The translations under genes and the position numbers were made by a program. From positions 1 to 64,000 of the forward strand of contig PUQB01000351.1 in NCBI GenBank assembly GCA_003024785.1: DNA of 64,000 nucleotides, read 5' to 3'. Within the stretch, counting starts at the first letter, position 1. Each line of letters opens with the position of its first letter. Positions 34,733 to 46,984 of this stretch are shown here, one piece after another. The DNA comes from Selaginella tamariscina (Eukaryota > Streptophyta > Lycopodiopsida > Selaginellales > Selaginellaceae). The notes below the pieces were generated by a model. That model was given only the letters and a program-made list of their open reading frames with translations. It ran no database searches and had not been told where the DNA came from.

Positions 34733-36945
34733 ATAATTTCTGTCTTTTTCTCTTATGTGTTCTAGTTTCTTTATTACAGGACATTATTATTGAAATGCCA
34801 CAACAAGGTACATCATGTATGTGTGTGTGTTGTGTGTAGAACAAATGCATTTTTTTATTTATACAGTACACACACCAGTTGGAGGCGGCACTAGCCGGGA
34901 GTCATTTCCTGAACACAACACAATTTACAACTCAGGAAATCAGGTTTGTGGTTCACACATATATTTTATTAAATTTTTAATGTTTTATGATGCAGGAGAC
35001 TCCTCACAAGGAGATTGCAGACTAGGGCTCCCTTAGTAGGGAGAATTGACAAGGCACTGCGGTGGACTATGGGCACACTAGTTCTAAGTTACTCGGGTTG
35101 TATACCGGGACCATGGCATTTCCTGCAAGAGCTTGTCAGATTTTTGTGGATTTTTAGTTTTAGATGTTCTTATTGGTGTGTTTGGGATGACAACTCTCAT
35201 ATACAAGTTTTTAGCAACTCCTTTGGAAGAAAAGGAAGTGGAACAGATTCTAGTGACTCTTTATGGTAACTCTCTGCATTGGGTACGTCATGGGTGTTGT
35301 GTTTTATTATAGTTTATGCCATTTTAATTAAAGATAGTTTATTCTAGTATATTCGGGTCATATTTATTGTAATTATTTTCTAACTTTGAATTTTCAAAAT
35401 TCTATATTTTTATTTATATTGTATATATGTAAATGTTATTTTATAACATTGAAGCAACGTGATGCATGCTTTGGAGAGCTTCACCACGAGCTTTCAAATG
35501 GTACAGAGCTGCCTTAAACCGGATTGGAATGTCTAGGCTCTATTCCCGCTAGGTATGTATGTGTGTGTGTACCAGCGTGCGGGGGGAGGGAGGGAGAGCT
35601 GACGATCTGCTTACTTCAGACTGCAGCAGTGAAATACGTACACAGAAGCATACAAGTAAACTTCCGTCAATGTTTCTTGTGTAGGTTCTGGAGCAGCATT
35701 TGCAGCATTAGAGTATCATTTGCATGGTGTCTATGATGAAGCAATATATATACATTACATGTGTATTAGATGAGTGTGTATGTATGTATGACCGTTGGAT
35801 GACCTTTGCAGGTATATTATCACGTGTAATACGTAGACGTTGGTACAGAATGTGCCATAAGGCTGCTATTCTTCGACCGGTGTCCTGGTGGCATGGAGTT
35901 TCTGCACAGGTATTGAAGTCCAGATAAAAAATTATAATTAAACTTGAACCTCTTCGAAACGTTGAATTAAATTCCATGTACCTATGTATCTCTGCCTTTT
36001 GTGTGTGTTAACTTGGTGTATGTTTAAACAGGCGCAGCTTCTTTTCGCTGAACTTCTTCAAGCAGCATTGGAGCAAGTGAAGTCATGTGAGTGCATCTTA
36101 GACAAGTCTGCTGCGATTCTGATTCTTCAGGTAAGCGTGTATAGTAATATTTCTGAAAATGGTCACTACATGTATTATCTAGTTGGCTTACATTTTATGT
36201 GTCTTGTTGTTTATAATAAGCCTACTCTTTTGACGTGCTAGTATTGTGACCCTCCGCTCTGGTCACGTGCATATAAACTTTCCACGTACTTTGTGTTTGT
36301 GGGCACGTATATATTGGATATGTTCGTTCGTGTGTTCTTTTCCTGCTTAGTGTCTAGATATATTAAGCTATATATGTGTGTACACCCCTTTTAGTTTAAT
36401 TATGTGTATTTAAACTGCGCACAATCTTTCTGTTTTGTAGGCACTTGTATGCATATGATATCCAGTGGATATATTTTTAAGCTAAAGCTATTCACGTCCT
36501 ACATGTCTATGGTACCCACAATTTTATATGTGTGGACACGTCACTAGATATTTTACTTACCCATTATTTCTTTCTCACTCTCTCGTGTGTGTGTGTGTGC
36601 GTGCTGGGGGGACCACGTGGTTGGAGAGACACATGTATATGGATAGTTCATAATTCACGAACCTGTTTTGATGTACAAATCCATGGTGTAATTAAAGCGA
36701 GGATGCCAAGCGAGCAGCTACATTTATGACATAAATTTGTATGCAGACAGACAAGTTACTTGTAATGCACGTGTCCGTGGAGAGGTGGCAATGTATTCAC
36801 AAGAGTAGAATCGTTTGCCCCACTTAGTTTTGTAGAACATTAACTTAGTCAATTCTTTCTTAGAACATAAGAATCTTTTTGACTTATCTGTGCTGCTTTA
36901 CTCCAGGGTGATGGACGTGGTTACGTCGGTGAAGGTCTTCACTAA
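33722..36945 (+). CDS. Multi-exon gene, family not recognised
   Basis: A chain of exon-like segments with good donors and acceptors. It starts with FYDFIYDDLVVERVYTDSR (about 33855) and VSSQVYGTLLEN. Then come two exons with a repeated QGEG motif (LQQGEGPGNY, HQGEGSN, HQGEGPDS, YQGEGSGS), DIIIEMPQQ, and VHTPVGGGTSRESFPEHN. A hydrophobic exon follows (35027-35280; GRIDKALRWTMGTLVLSYSG; in a second frame DVLIGVFGMTTLIYKFLATP). Later exons read SGAAFAALEYHLHGVYDEG, ILSRVIRRRWYRMCHKAAIL, AQLLFAELLQAALEQVKS, and GDGRGYVGEGLH-stop (36907-36945). The frame shifts once inside the hydrophobic exon and is unclear at 35461-35550. The start at 33722 is a guess. Phase agreement over the last four exons argues it is real. 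Confidence 0.45.
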
Positions 36946-39375
36946 CCAGGTTCTATCTTACTATAGTTTACTCCTTATGTAACTTAACTAAAATGGTTCA
37001 ATTAAACTCAAGTTATCAAAGTCTATCGTTGGAGAGTATGTAAATATATACCAAAACAAAGATATTGATTATCTGTGGTTTGCGTTCAGTAAACCAGGTT
37101 TTCTAGCTTGACTTAATTAACTCCCTACTCAAATTCTTTAACTCTAGGTTAAAGATTATTTAAATATATACCAAGACCCCCTGCATTTCGGATGTGCAGA
37201 GAAATATACATTACATAACTATACAGGGGTATACATATGGTTTGGAAGCATGATTAAAGAATAGGCTTACCAATAGCTAAATCTCAGGCTAATAAGTACG
37301 CAATAAATATATTTAAAATAGAAAGTCTGTTTATCTTGGGTCTACATCTATATAATTATAGTGAGGAAGTAAAAACCAAGTTTACTGTGTCAGACTTACA
37401 GTTCTAGAACATCCTCTGAGCATGTAATCAGGGGGCTGCTACATCTGTATGTACGTTTTGTTAAGTTACAATCAAGATTTACACACAATCAATTCGAGGA
37501 AAGCGACATGAGTGTTGGAATCCTCTATTTCGTACTATGTAAAAACGAATCCTCCTACGGTAAATATATGTGTATATGTCCTTCTGTCTATTTGTACTGT
37601 GTAACAGCATCGCTCATGTGGTATATATATATATATCCGTGTGTGTGTGTGTTTTTTCTGTGTATATTTGTATGTGTCATGTATGCATTATACCTGCATT
37701 ATTTTAGATAACAGTCTCGCAATGAGTAGTAAGCAGCCATGTGCTATCAATGTGTGACCATCCATCAGCACACAAGCACGACTGTTTACATAAACACCAC
37801 TAGGTGAGTGTTCCAAGTATGTCAGCAAGCCACATTGCTCATCTATGCATTCTCCTACACTTCATGCTGGCTCCAAGTTCTGTGTACTAAGCCAACCTGC
37901 TACATGCTGTTTCCCCTTGAATATGTATTAGTTAGGAATTGCATAACAACAGTCATACGCTGTCTTTCATTCGGAACAACATTAAAAACTTGTTTACTAC
38001 TCTTGCTGGAGATGACCTTGGTCCTTCGATATTCATGTTTCATCAACATTGAAAATATGAGGTGTGTTAGGTTGATAGTGTTGTGTTTCTAATTGACTCT
38101 CCCAGTTTTAGAATGATTTGATGACTGTAGGAGTGATGGCAGTTGCACAAGGTGCATGGAGACTAAGGTTGGGTTGATGTGCTTTAAAACCTCTTCACCA
38201 GCCAAGACTAACTTTGACTCATGTCCTTTGAGAACAGCAAGTTTGAGGCCATGTTGAAAAACAAGTTTAAAGTGATACTCAATCACAAGCTTGGCATTTT
38301 ATTAACCAACTTGTTCCTTGTTAAATAATACATGTGCATTAGTTTGCTTTTAGTACAATCGTTAGGCACTACCACATATAAACTAGAGACCCTCACAAGA
38401 CTATTTAATCAGCCTTTAGGTGTCTTTAGTCTTTACATGCTGCTCTTTAAAAGGTTTTTAATACTAGGTGCATTCTTTAATTTTCTTAAGCCCTAAAAGG
38501 AATATTTTGGGTTATAACTTTAGGGGAATATTATTTAATTGGGTCGTAGCAATAAATTGTTACGCACTACTATGTACAAACTAAAGACCTTCATAAGACT
38601 ATCTAACTTTAATGTCCATAAACCTAATCATTTAGTGTAGAGTTGGCTCTTTGCAACTCCACAAACTGACATACCCATCTCTATTGTTTCCACAACCTTC
38701 TCCATATTTTCAATACCCTATGGAAGAGATAAACGTTTATGTTTTCAAACCAGCTCATCTTCTTGGCCATTGCCTTTTAAACAACTCATTCTAATTAGCT
38801 GGGTTGGGCATATGCATTTTTGCCATGGGTATCTATTGTGATTGGGCTATAAGGGTGTTATCAACACCAATATGAGAATCAAACAAGTTTCGAATTGAAA
38901 AACCAATTCCTCTGGAAATGGCCATATGGGAGAGATAGAGCTACACATTTAAGAGCTGTCGAGGCTGAAGCCAGTAAGAGTGAAAAAGAAACTTTTAGTG
39001 AAGAAAGAAGTGAAAGAATAATGCAAACGTAATTAATATTATAAAAGATCAGTCAATAATTAGTGTTGAATTGAAATATTAAAAATCTAATTCTAACCTT
39101 CTTTATATAGAAGATCGTGGCATCCCTAAACCATTGGTGTAAATTTGAATTTAGACTTCTAGTTTTGAACTTGAATCTAAATCACCATTACATATTAGAA
39201 TCTTAACTTTTGATTATAAATTTGAATCTAAACTATCAATTCTTAATCCTTGAATATCCTAAAAAAATATTTTAATATATTGGCATATTTTAATATTAGC
39301 TCATCATCAATTTGGTATTAGTATAAGTTTGGTATCAACATCAACATTGTCTCAATATATTTTGGTGATTCATGA
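36946..39375. other. Intergenic, degenerate repeats
   Basis: No gene recognised. A segment at about 38346-38410 is repeated in diverged direct form at about 38550-38615; both carry a phrase like CACTAC, then AAACTAnAGACC, then CATAAGACTAT. A (TG)n tract is at 37637-37652. The part from 37800 to 38300 has balanced composition and may be old transposon sequence, but no domain was found. Confidence 0.5.
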
Positions 39376-39829
39376 TGTCAAGTCAAATTCAAGAGCAAGG
39401 AGGTTTAACTCATGAACAGGAGTAAGATATGATAAGGATTAGGAACAAGACAAGAGCAGGATAAGAACCAGGAGCAAGACAGGAATATAATAAGAATCAA
39501 GAGCAAGACAGGAGCAGGATAGGAATTAGTATTAATAGTAACTAATTGTACAACAATTAGGTTGAAGCTTTTATGCTCACAACGAGCTAATCCGGTCATA
39601 GAGCCTAATCTAGTCATGAGCTAAAAATGGTAACCCTTATCCTATAAGTATATCTTATAGGCATATCCTGTAAGTATATCCTATAGGTATATCCTATAAG
39701 TATATCCTATAGCCATATCCTGTGGGCATATCTTGAGGGCATATCATGTATCCCATATCTTGTATCCCATATCTTGTATCCTATATCCTATATCTGGAAT
39801 CCTGTATCCTGTATCAAGTTGTGATAACA
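39376..39829 (-). repeat. 3' LTR of the chromovirus
   Basis: Starts TG and ends CA on the minus strand. Matches 44317-44819. Contains a short-period minisatellite of TATCCTATAGG-like units. Confidence 0.8.
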
Positions 39830-42800
39830 CCTTCTCCCTAAGAACAAGTTTCACGAGTCTTGGGACCTGGTTTAGCAGGATAACGCCAATGGAAGGCAAC
39901 AACCTTGGAAGAAGCATGGAGTAAGTTAGATGCAGGTTCCCAAGTGCGATCGGTAGGCAAATAACTTTTCCAATCCACCAAGTATTGAAGTTGGCGGTAA
40001 TGAACGAGAGAATTAAGGATGGCTGTAACTTTGTACTCAGGTGCATCGTCAATGACCACAAGAGGGGGAGGAAAGAGAAAGCATGACCAGGAAGAGAAGA
40101 AGGATGATACGGCTCCAACAAAGAGGTGTGAAACATAGATGAAGTTTTATTGTAAATGGTAACTCTAGTCGAAAAGCTATAGGATTGACCTCAGCCGCAA
40201 TCCTGTAAGGGCCCAATCATTGAAAATCCAACTTAGAAGAAGGCCTATTGGTGCGATATGCCAATGAAGAAGCCACATGAGATCATCAATCTTGTATGTA
40301 GGTGCTGGCTGATGATGGGCATCAGCATGACGCTTGTACCATTCCTGTGCCTGCTGAAGATGAACTTGGAGATCATCCTGTACCTAACAAAAGATGCTAA
40401 AGATAATCTTGTACTGCAAAAGCAGAAGAAGGAGAAGCAAGAGGAGCAAAGTCAAAACATGGATGGTAACCTGTAAGAGCGAAGAAAGGTGTCTAGCATG
40501 TAGATGCGTGAACGGAGTTGTTGTAGGCAAACTCCACCATTGGAAGAAGGTCAACCAATTATGTGTTGGTAATTGATGAAGCAGTGAAGATATTGCTCCA
40601 AGGTCTGAATCGTGCATTCTGATTGCTCATTAGTTTTGTGGAAGAAAGATCTGCTTTAACTTGTAGACTTTGGAAGAAGCTCTCGCCAAAAACTTGGACA
40701 TGAATTGTGGGCCTTGATCAGAAACAATGCTCTTAGGAAGACCATAATGTCGAAACACTTCGCAGATCACCAACTTAGCAGTTGTCTGGCTTGTAACCGT
40801 CTTTGTTACATGGTGAAACGGTCAATCACCACAAGAATTGCATCAAATCCACGAGAAGGAGAAAGATCTGTGAAGAAATTCATAGAAATGGATCTCCAAG
40901 GAGCAGAAGAAACAAGAAGAGGACGAAGAAGACCAAAGGGCACGTGACAAAACATCTTCGATCTATTACAGGTGTCACAACTCTGTACAAACCTTTTCAC
41001 AGAACCTCGCAACCCAGGCCACCAATAGTTGTGAGTCACCAACTCAACTGTCTTGGCCACACTAAATGTCATGTAGCCGAGGTATCATGACAATCCTGTA
41101 CCACACGAGTCCTGTAAACACCAGCAGCAACGTACATGAGACCTTCCCGGTACAGGAGTCCGTCTTGTATGACGAACAACTTGTAATCTGAATGGGAACT
41201 AGAGGAAGAGGAGCTTGGAATGTCAGGACTAATGTGTGAGAACACATTATTTGCCAAGTCGTCTGTAACCAATTGCAAACGGATGTTCTGTAGAAGTGTT
41301 GAATTTGCTGGAGCCTGAACCTGTAGTGCCGCAAGTCGAAATCGATTAGGACCCAACAACACTTGCTTTTGACAGTCATATGCAGGATGCTCGGGGTCAA
41401 TGCAAGGTAAGAGCGCCTACCATTTCCGAAAACTGGGCCTGTAGACAATGACAAAATCAAAACGTGACAGGAATTCTGCCCACCTAGCCTATCGCCGACT
41501 GAGAACTCGAGCCGTTTAAAAAAAATTAGCTTCTTGTGATTCATAAGAACTTGTACAGGATGCACAGCACCTTCCAGGAAGTGCTACCACTCCTCGAACG
41601 AATCCATAATGGCCTTGAGTTTCTTGTCATGAATCTCATAATTGATCTCCACCAAAAGGAACTTACGAGAGTGAAAGGTTATAGGATGGAGTAACTTGTC
41701 TTCTCTAACTTGTGATAGGATAGAACCTATCGCAAAATTCGAGGCATCTGCTTCAATGAAAAAGGGACGAGAAGGATCAGGATGTGCTAAAATCGGAGTT
41801 GTCATGAAGGCGTCCTTAAGTGCTGTGAATGCATATTTTGCCTTGTCAGACCAAGAGAAAACTCATGTGCGCTTGGTGAGTTCCGTGAGTGGAAGTATGC
41901 GCTTGGAGAAGTCCTGTATGAATCGCTTGTAGAAGCTTGCAAAGCCAAGGAAATATTTGTACGTCTCATACAAACTTGGGCCTCTCCCACTCCACGATAG
42001 TCTTCACCTTTTGTATGTCCATGGAAATGTTAGCAGGAGAGACGATGTAGCCTAAGAACTCCACAGTATCCCTGTCGAAAAAACACTTTTCCAACTTGAA
42101 AATGTCATCGAGGTAGATCACCACAAACTGGTCCAAGAAGTCACGAAAGATGTCATTTACCATATGTTGGAACACAACTGGGGCATTGATAAGTTTAAAA
42201 AGCATCAACTTGTACTCGAATGTTCATACCTTGTACGAAAGGTAGTCTTCCACTCATCGCTTGGATGAATTCGTACAAGATTGTAGGCCCTTTGTAAATC
42301 AATTTTTATGAACACATTTGCTCCTCGTAGCTGATCGAGAAGTTTCGGGATCAATGGCAATGAGTACCGATTCCGGATGGTGACTTGATTCAAACCCCTA
42401 TAATCTAAACCAAGCGCAAACTCTCATCTTTCTTCTTGACAAAGAAGATAGGTGCTCATGTAGGGGACTTTGAGTGACGAATGAAGCCGGATGCCAAGTT
42501 GTCTTAATGTACTGGCAAAGAACCTCCAATTCTGTAGGTGACAATGCATAAATCGGTCCGAACGGTGGAGTCTTCCCTTCCGCAAGATCGATAGGATAGT
42601 TGTAGGACTTGTGAACAGGAAGAACTGCAGCCTTGTGCTTGTTAAAAATGTCCTGAAATGAGTGATACTTGGATGACAGGGAAAAAGTAGGAGAAGGAGA
42701 AGGAGTAGGAAGGAGAAGGAGAAGGAGATTGAAAAACAGAAGAGTCAAATACAGGAAAGGTAAAAGAGGACGTAGGAGTTACTTGAAAAGCAAAAAGATG

Positions 42801-44316
42801 AAAAGGAGCAGGATCAATGGCATGTTCATGCATAGTAGTGGTAAGAACTCGGAAAGGAGAAGGAGGGAGCTGTGATTGAAAAAAAAGAAGGATCTTGAGG
42901 GGTGGAATAGAAGCAGAGTAATGAAAATAGGCAGGATTGGGGAAAACCTATGTGGATGTTAACAAGTGTACAGGATTGGAAGAATCCTGTATAGAAGTCT
43001 GTGGATGCACATGAGTGAGGAGAGCTTGCGAGTGTGCTAACGAACCAATACGAGGTGGATCCTGTTGAGGAGGAACCTTCGACACTGATACATGATTGGA
43101 AGAACTCTGTACAGGAATTTGGTGAACTTATAGGAGTGGAGAGAACCTACGGATGTGTTGACGGACTGATAGGAGGTGAATCCTGTCGAGGAGGAATCTT
43201 TAACACTGATACAAGAACAGGCACAGTCAATCCTGTAGCTTGTACTGCCTTAGACACTAAGGATGTTTCCTGCATGCAGGAAGGTATAGGATTGATCCTG
43301 GCTGCCAAAGAGGAAAATGTGAACATCCTAGACCTCCAATTGATCTGAGGATTTGCAACCACGAACCATGGCATGCCCAAAACGATGGGAGTCGACCGAG
43401 TCTTGATCAAGTTGAAGAAAATCGAACAGTTGAATGCACCATGACTACAAGAAAGAGGTATGGTAACATAGGTAACTGCGCCAGAAGCAATCAGACGACC
43501 ATCTGCAACCTCTATAGGAATTGCACGCTTCAACTTCACCATCAAAAATGCCATGCTGCGTTGCAAAAGTGTCATCCATGAAACATACATTTGCATCAGT
43601 GTTTAATAGGGCACACTCCTTGAGCTCTCGGTTATTAAGATGAATGTGTATATGAAACTTGAGTGATGGAATGGTATGAGTAGCACCAATGGAGCCTGCA
43701 CCTACGTCCAACTTCGTGGCTCTTAGACGAAGTGGACATTTAAGTTTTTTGATTGAACTTCAGCTTCAACTTCATGCGTCTTGAACTTCCTGGCTTTAAT
43801 AGGACATTTTGCCACCTTGTGTCATGTTTCACCACAATACAAGCATAGGTTCTCACTGCGGCGACGTTGCTTCTTAGTAGCGGAAAGTGAGCCACGCTTG
43901 TATTTCTCAACCTCCATAGGAACTACTCCAGAAGGTGTCGCAGGAACATATACTCACCTGCATGATTGGCTTGTAGGAACTGCTGATGGGATTTTCCTGA
44001 CGACGCTCAAACAAACGGTTGTCGCAGCGAACAGCCTGTTGCATAATCTCCGCTAATGTTTGGGCATCCGATAACGTAAGGAGAAGGTCCTTCATGTCAT
44101 CTTTCAACCCAAAATGGAAATGTTCGATCAATGCAGTCTCGTCCCATGGAATGTTCGTGCAAAGTTGCTGAAATTCGGATGTATAGATAGAAGTTGGTTG
44201 GGATCCTTGTGTGACCTTGCGTAACTTCGTGCATGCGGAATTGTACTTATTGAGATCTTCAAAGCAGGCTTCAAAGGCAGCTATAAAAGGAGCTATAAAA
44301 GGAGTTACTCTCAAAC

Positions 44317-44819
44317 TGTCAAGCCTTGATTCAAAAGTAAGGAGGCTTGACTCAGGAGCAGGATAAGGACTAAGAACAAGACATGAGCAGGACAGGAACC
44401 AGGGGCAAGACAGGAGCAGGACAGGAACCAGGGGCAAGACAGGAGCAGGACAGGAACCAGGAGTAAGACAGGAGCAGGACAGGAACTAGGAGCAAGATAA
44501 GGAGAGAACATGAAGCAAGGAGCAAAAAAAATTGATCGTAGAAAGTTTGGTGTTAATAGTAATTGATTGTACAACAATTAGGTCGGAGCTTTTTATGCTC
44601 ACAACTCCAAGAACTAATCTGGTCATGAGCCTAATCTAGTCATGAGCTAAAAATGGTGACCCTTATCCTGTAGGTATATCCTATAGTATATCTTGTAGGC
44701 ATATCTTGTAGACATATCCTGTAGGTATATTCTATAGGCATATCCTGTGGGCATATCCTGTATCCCGTATCCTGTTATTCCTATATCCGGAATCCTGCAT
44801 CCTATATCGGGTCGTGACA
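44317..44819 (-). repeat. 5' LTR of the chromovirus
   Basis: Begins TGTCACGACCC on the minus strand, a common plant gypsy LTR start. Contains the same TATCCTGTAGG-type minisatellite and a GGAGCAGGACAGGAACCAG-type repeat. Confidence 0.8.
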
Positions 44820-45872
44820 CATACACCATCCCCTCTCTTCAACAATGAGTTCCACGAGCTACAACACAAACTTGATGTGGTTTGGCAAGTATTGCAATGA
44901 AATGTGACAATGGCCTTTTGAGTATGAGCAAGATTCTTCTCTGGCTCTTAAGTGTGATCACTTGGAGAGTAACCAACCAATCAATGAGGTAGTAGAGCTT
45001 ACCATAAAAAGTTTGAAATCCAAGATAACGATAACCTTGTACTTTGGTTTACCATTAAGTTGATTAGTGATGTGGTGGTACCATGCAATTGGTAAAAGTA
45101 TTCAATGTCACTTTCCATCTTCAACTCCCCAGCACCATAAATATCCATCAATCTTCCATGTCTTTGTCCTTGAATCGTATATTTGTTGATCTTACCAACT
45201 ATAGGAAATGGTTGAAGTGTTGGTAATCCAGCTTGTCACATAGTTTAAGTTTGTGTCGAAGGAGTCAGACTGATGATCAACTTGAAAAGCAAGAGCAAGA
45301 CGATGGTGTTTGATCAGCAGATGCTTTATAGGAAGTTTTGAGTGTGGTGTAAGTGATGAGCTAACTCCTGTTAAATCCAACGAAGATGATCAAGATGGCT
45401 TTTGCTGTTGGGTTCACTGGGATGTCAATGCAAACATGCAAAGACCATTTGGGGATGTTGCTCAATGACTACAAAGAACAATGACTGACCTATTGAGGTA
45501 TGCACCAAGTTGTTGTATGCAAACTTTGCAATGGGCAAAAGGTCAACCTAGTTGTCATGTTGATAGTTACTAAAGCACCAAAGGTATTGCTCCGTGGTTT
45601 AAATGGTATGTTAGTCTAACTGTCAATTTGTGAATGATAATCTAAGGAGAGCTTGCACTTAATATGGAGAAGCTCAAGCAACCGCCTCGATCACTAACGG
45701 TGTCTTTTGACAAGCCATACAACCAAAATACCTCTTGTACCACTAGATCAATTGTCTCCTCACTTGTTATGGATTTGGTGCATGGGATGAATGAGCCATC
45801 ATGAAAAACCTATTCATCACAATCAATGCCGAGTCAAATCATTTAAAACTTGGGAGATCATTGATGAAGTCT
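44820..45872 (-). mobile_element. Fragment of a second gypsy-type element (fossil)
   Basis: The stretch around 45520-45700 is similar, in the same order, to the integrase-side part of the neighbouring chromovirus near 40530-40690. No LTR pair or open frame is left. It is heavily decayed and older than the copy beside it. Confidence 0.55.
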
Positions 45873-46447
45873 ATCATAGTTTTTATTATAACTTCTCTTT
45901 ACTCTAGACATTGATTATTGTTACCTACTGAACTATGTTTAGGTGTTAAGGAAACCAAGTCCACTTAGTACACTTGGGTATCTAGTAATGGTTTGTCGTG
46001 TTCATTAGGTGTTTATAAGAAACTCTAAGTGAAGCTAACACTTCTATCTAAAAATTCTTACCCAAATATTTTGTGTTCAATTGCATTATTGGTTAGTATT
46101 GGTGATTTGGCATGTTGGATATGAGTAAAAATATGCTTAAGGTTGACCTAACCCCACGCCCTAAACTCTCAAGTTAGGGATTTCTTTTACCTTGTGGATT
46201 CTAGGGTATTGGCACTAATCCAATCACCTCCGATTGGGGAGGGTGGGGGGTCTCTCACATATATTAAATAGTATTGTAGTGAGAGTTCATAGATTCATGA
46301 TGAACTTGTTATTCTTTTACCTGTGCAAGTTCTAACTTGTGTCGTTAAGGCACAACTCTCTGTTTGTTGCCTTAACTTTTAAATGATAGGGTACGTCCCA
46401 CCTTCGTGTAGGCTATCCTTAACGTTGGCAAATTTATGCATGGGAGG

Positions 46448-46984
46448 TGTTAACATGACAAAACTTTCTTGTGTAGAAATCACTATTCACAGCATAAGAA
46501 AAGCTTTCCCAATTAAAGAATAAGGGATTTTGACTAGAATAGCTTTATATGTGTATGTATCTCGTCTCTAAGGTCAAGGATAGGATTTTGCTTTGACCAT
46601 TGCCATGTTAAGTATTCACAATATACCATAAACATGCACTGGCATTATTAAATAAATAAAAAGAGATAGCAAGTGTGGAGACTTACTTCTTTCTCAAAGA
46701 TACTCTCTCTCTAATGCATTGCTCTCATAGCTCTCCATACCTTCATAGCCTTTATAGTCTCTCTCCCCCCTTCTTGGCCTAACCGAATCCTGTCCTGCTC
46801 CAACCGTCATAACTATCTACTTTCTATAACCGTAGGATCCTTCCTACCCTGTAAAATTTTTTCCTACTGTCGTAGGATTTTCCTGTACACAGGATATTTC
46901 TACTACTACTTTCCTATAAGTTATTTCTCCACCGTAAAAGTCCTATGTATGCAGTTCCTACATGCTAATTTTAGGCCTCTAACA
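46448..46984 (-). repeat. 3' LTR of the nested gypsy element
   Basis: TGTTAACATGAC to GGCCTCTAACA on the plus strand. Contains CT-rich tracts and CTGTAGGA-type repeats. Confidence 0.9.

Larger units (their letters stand above)
39376..44819 (-). mobile_element. Ty3/gypsy LTR retrotransposon, chromovirus type (fossil)
   Basis: Two related long terminal repeats of about 450-500 bases bound the element. In between, on the minus strand and in the order expected for chromoviruses, are recognisable gag, protease, reverse transcriptase with RNase H, integrase, and a C-terminal chromodomain beside the 3' LTR. The copy is broken, with roughly ten or more breaks, and the LTRs have diverged clearly by eye, so it is an old insertion. 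A convincing target duplication was not found. Confidence 0.88.

Noticed and set aside
38089-38286. Open frame on the minus strand, balanced composition
   Set aside because: No start context, no splice partners and no recognised family; it may be old transposon coding sequence but cannot be supported.
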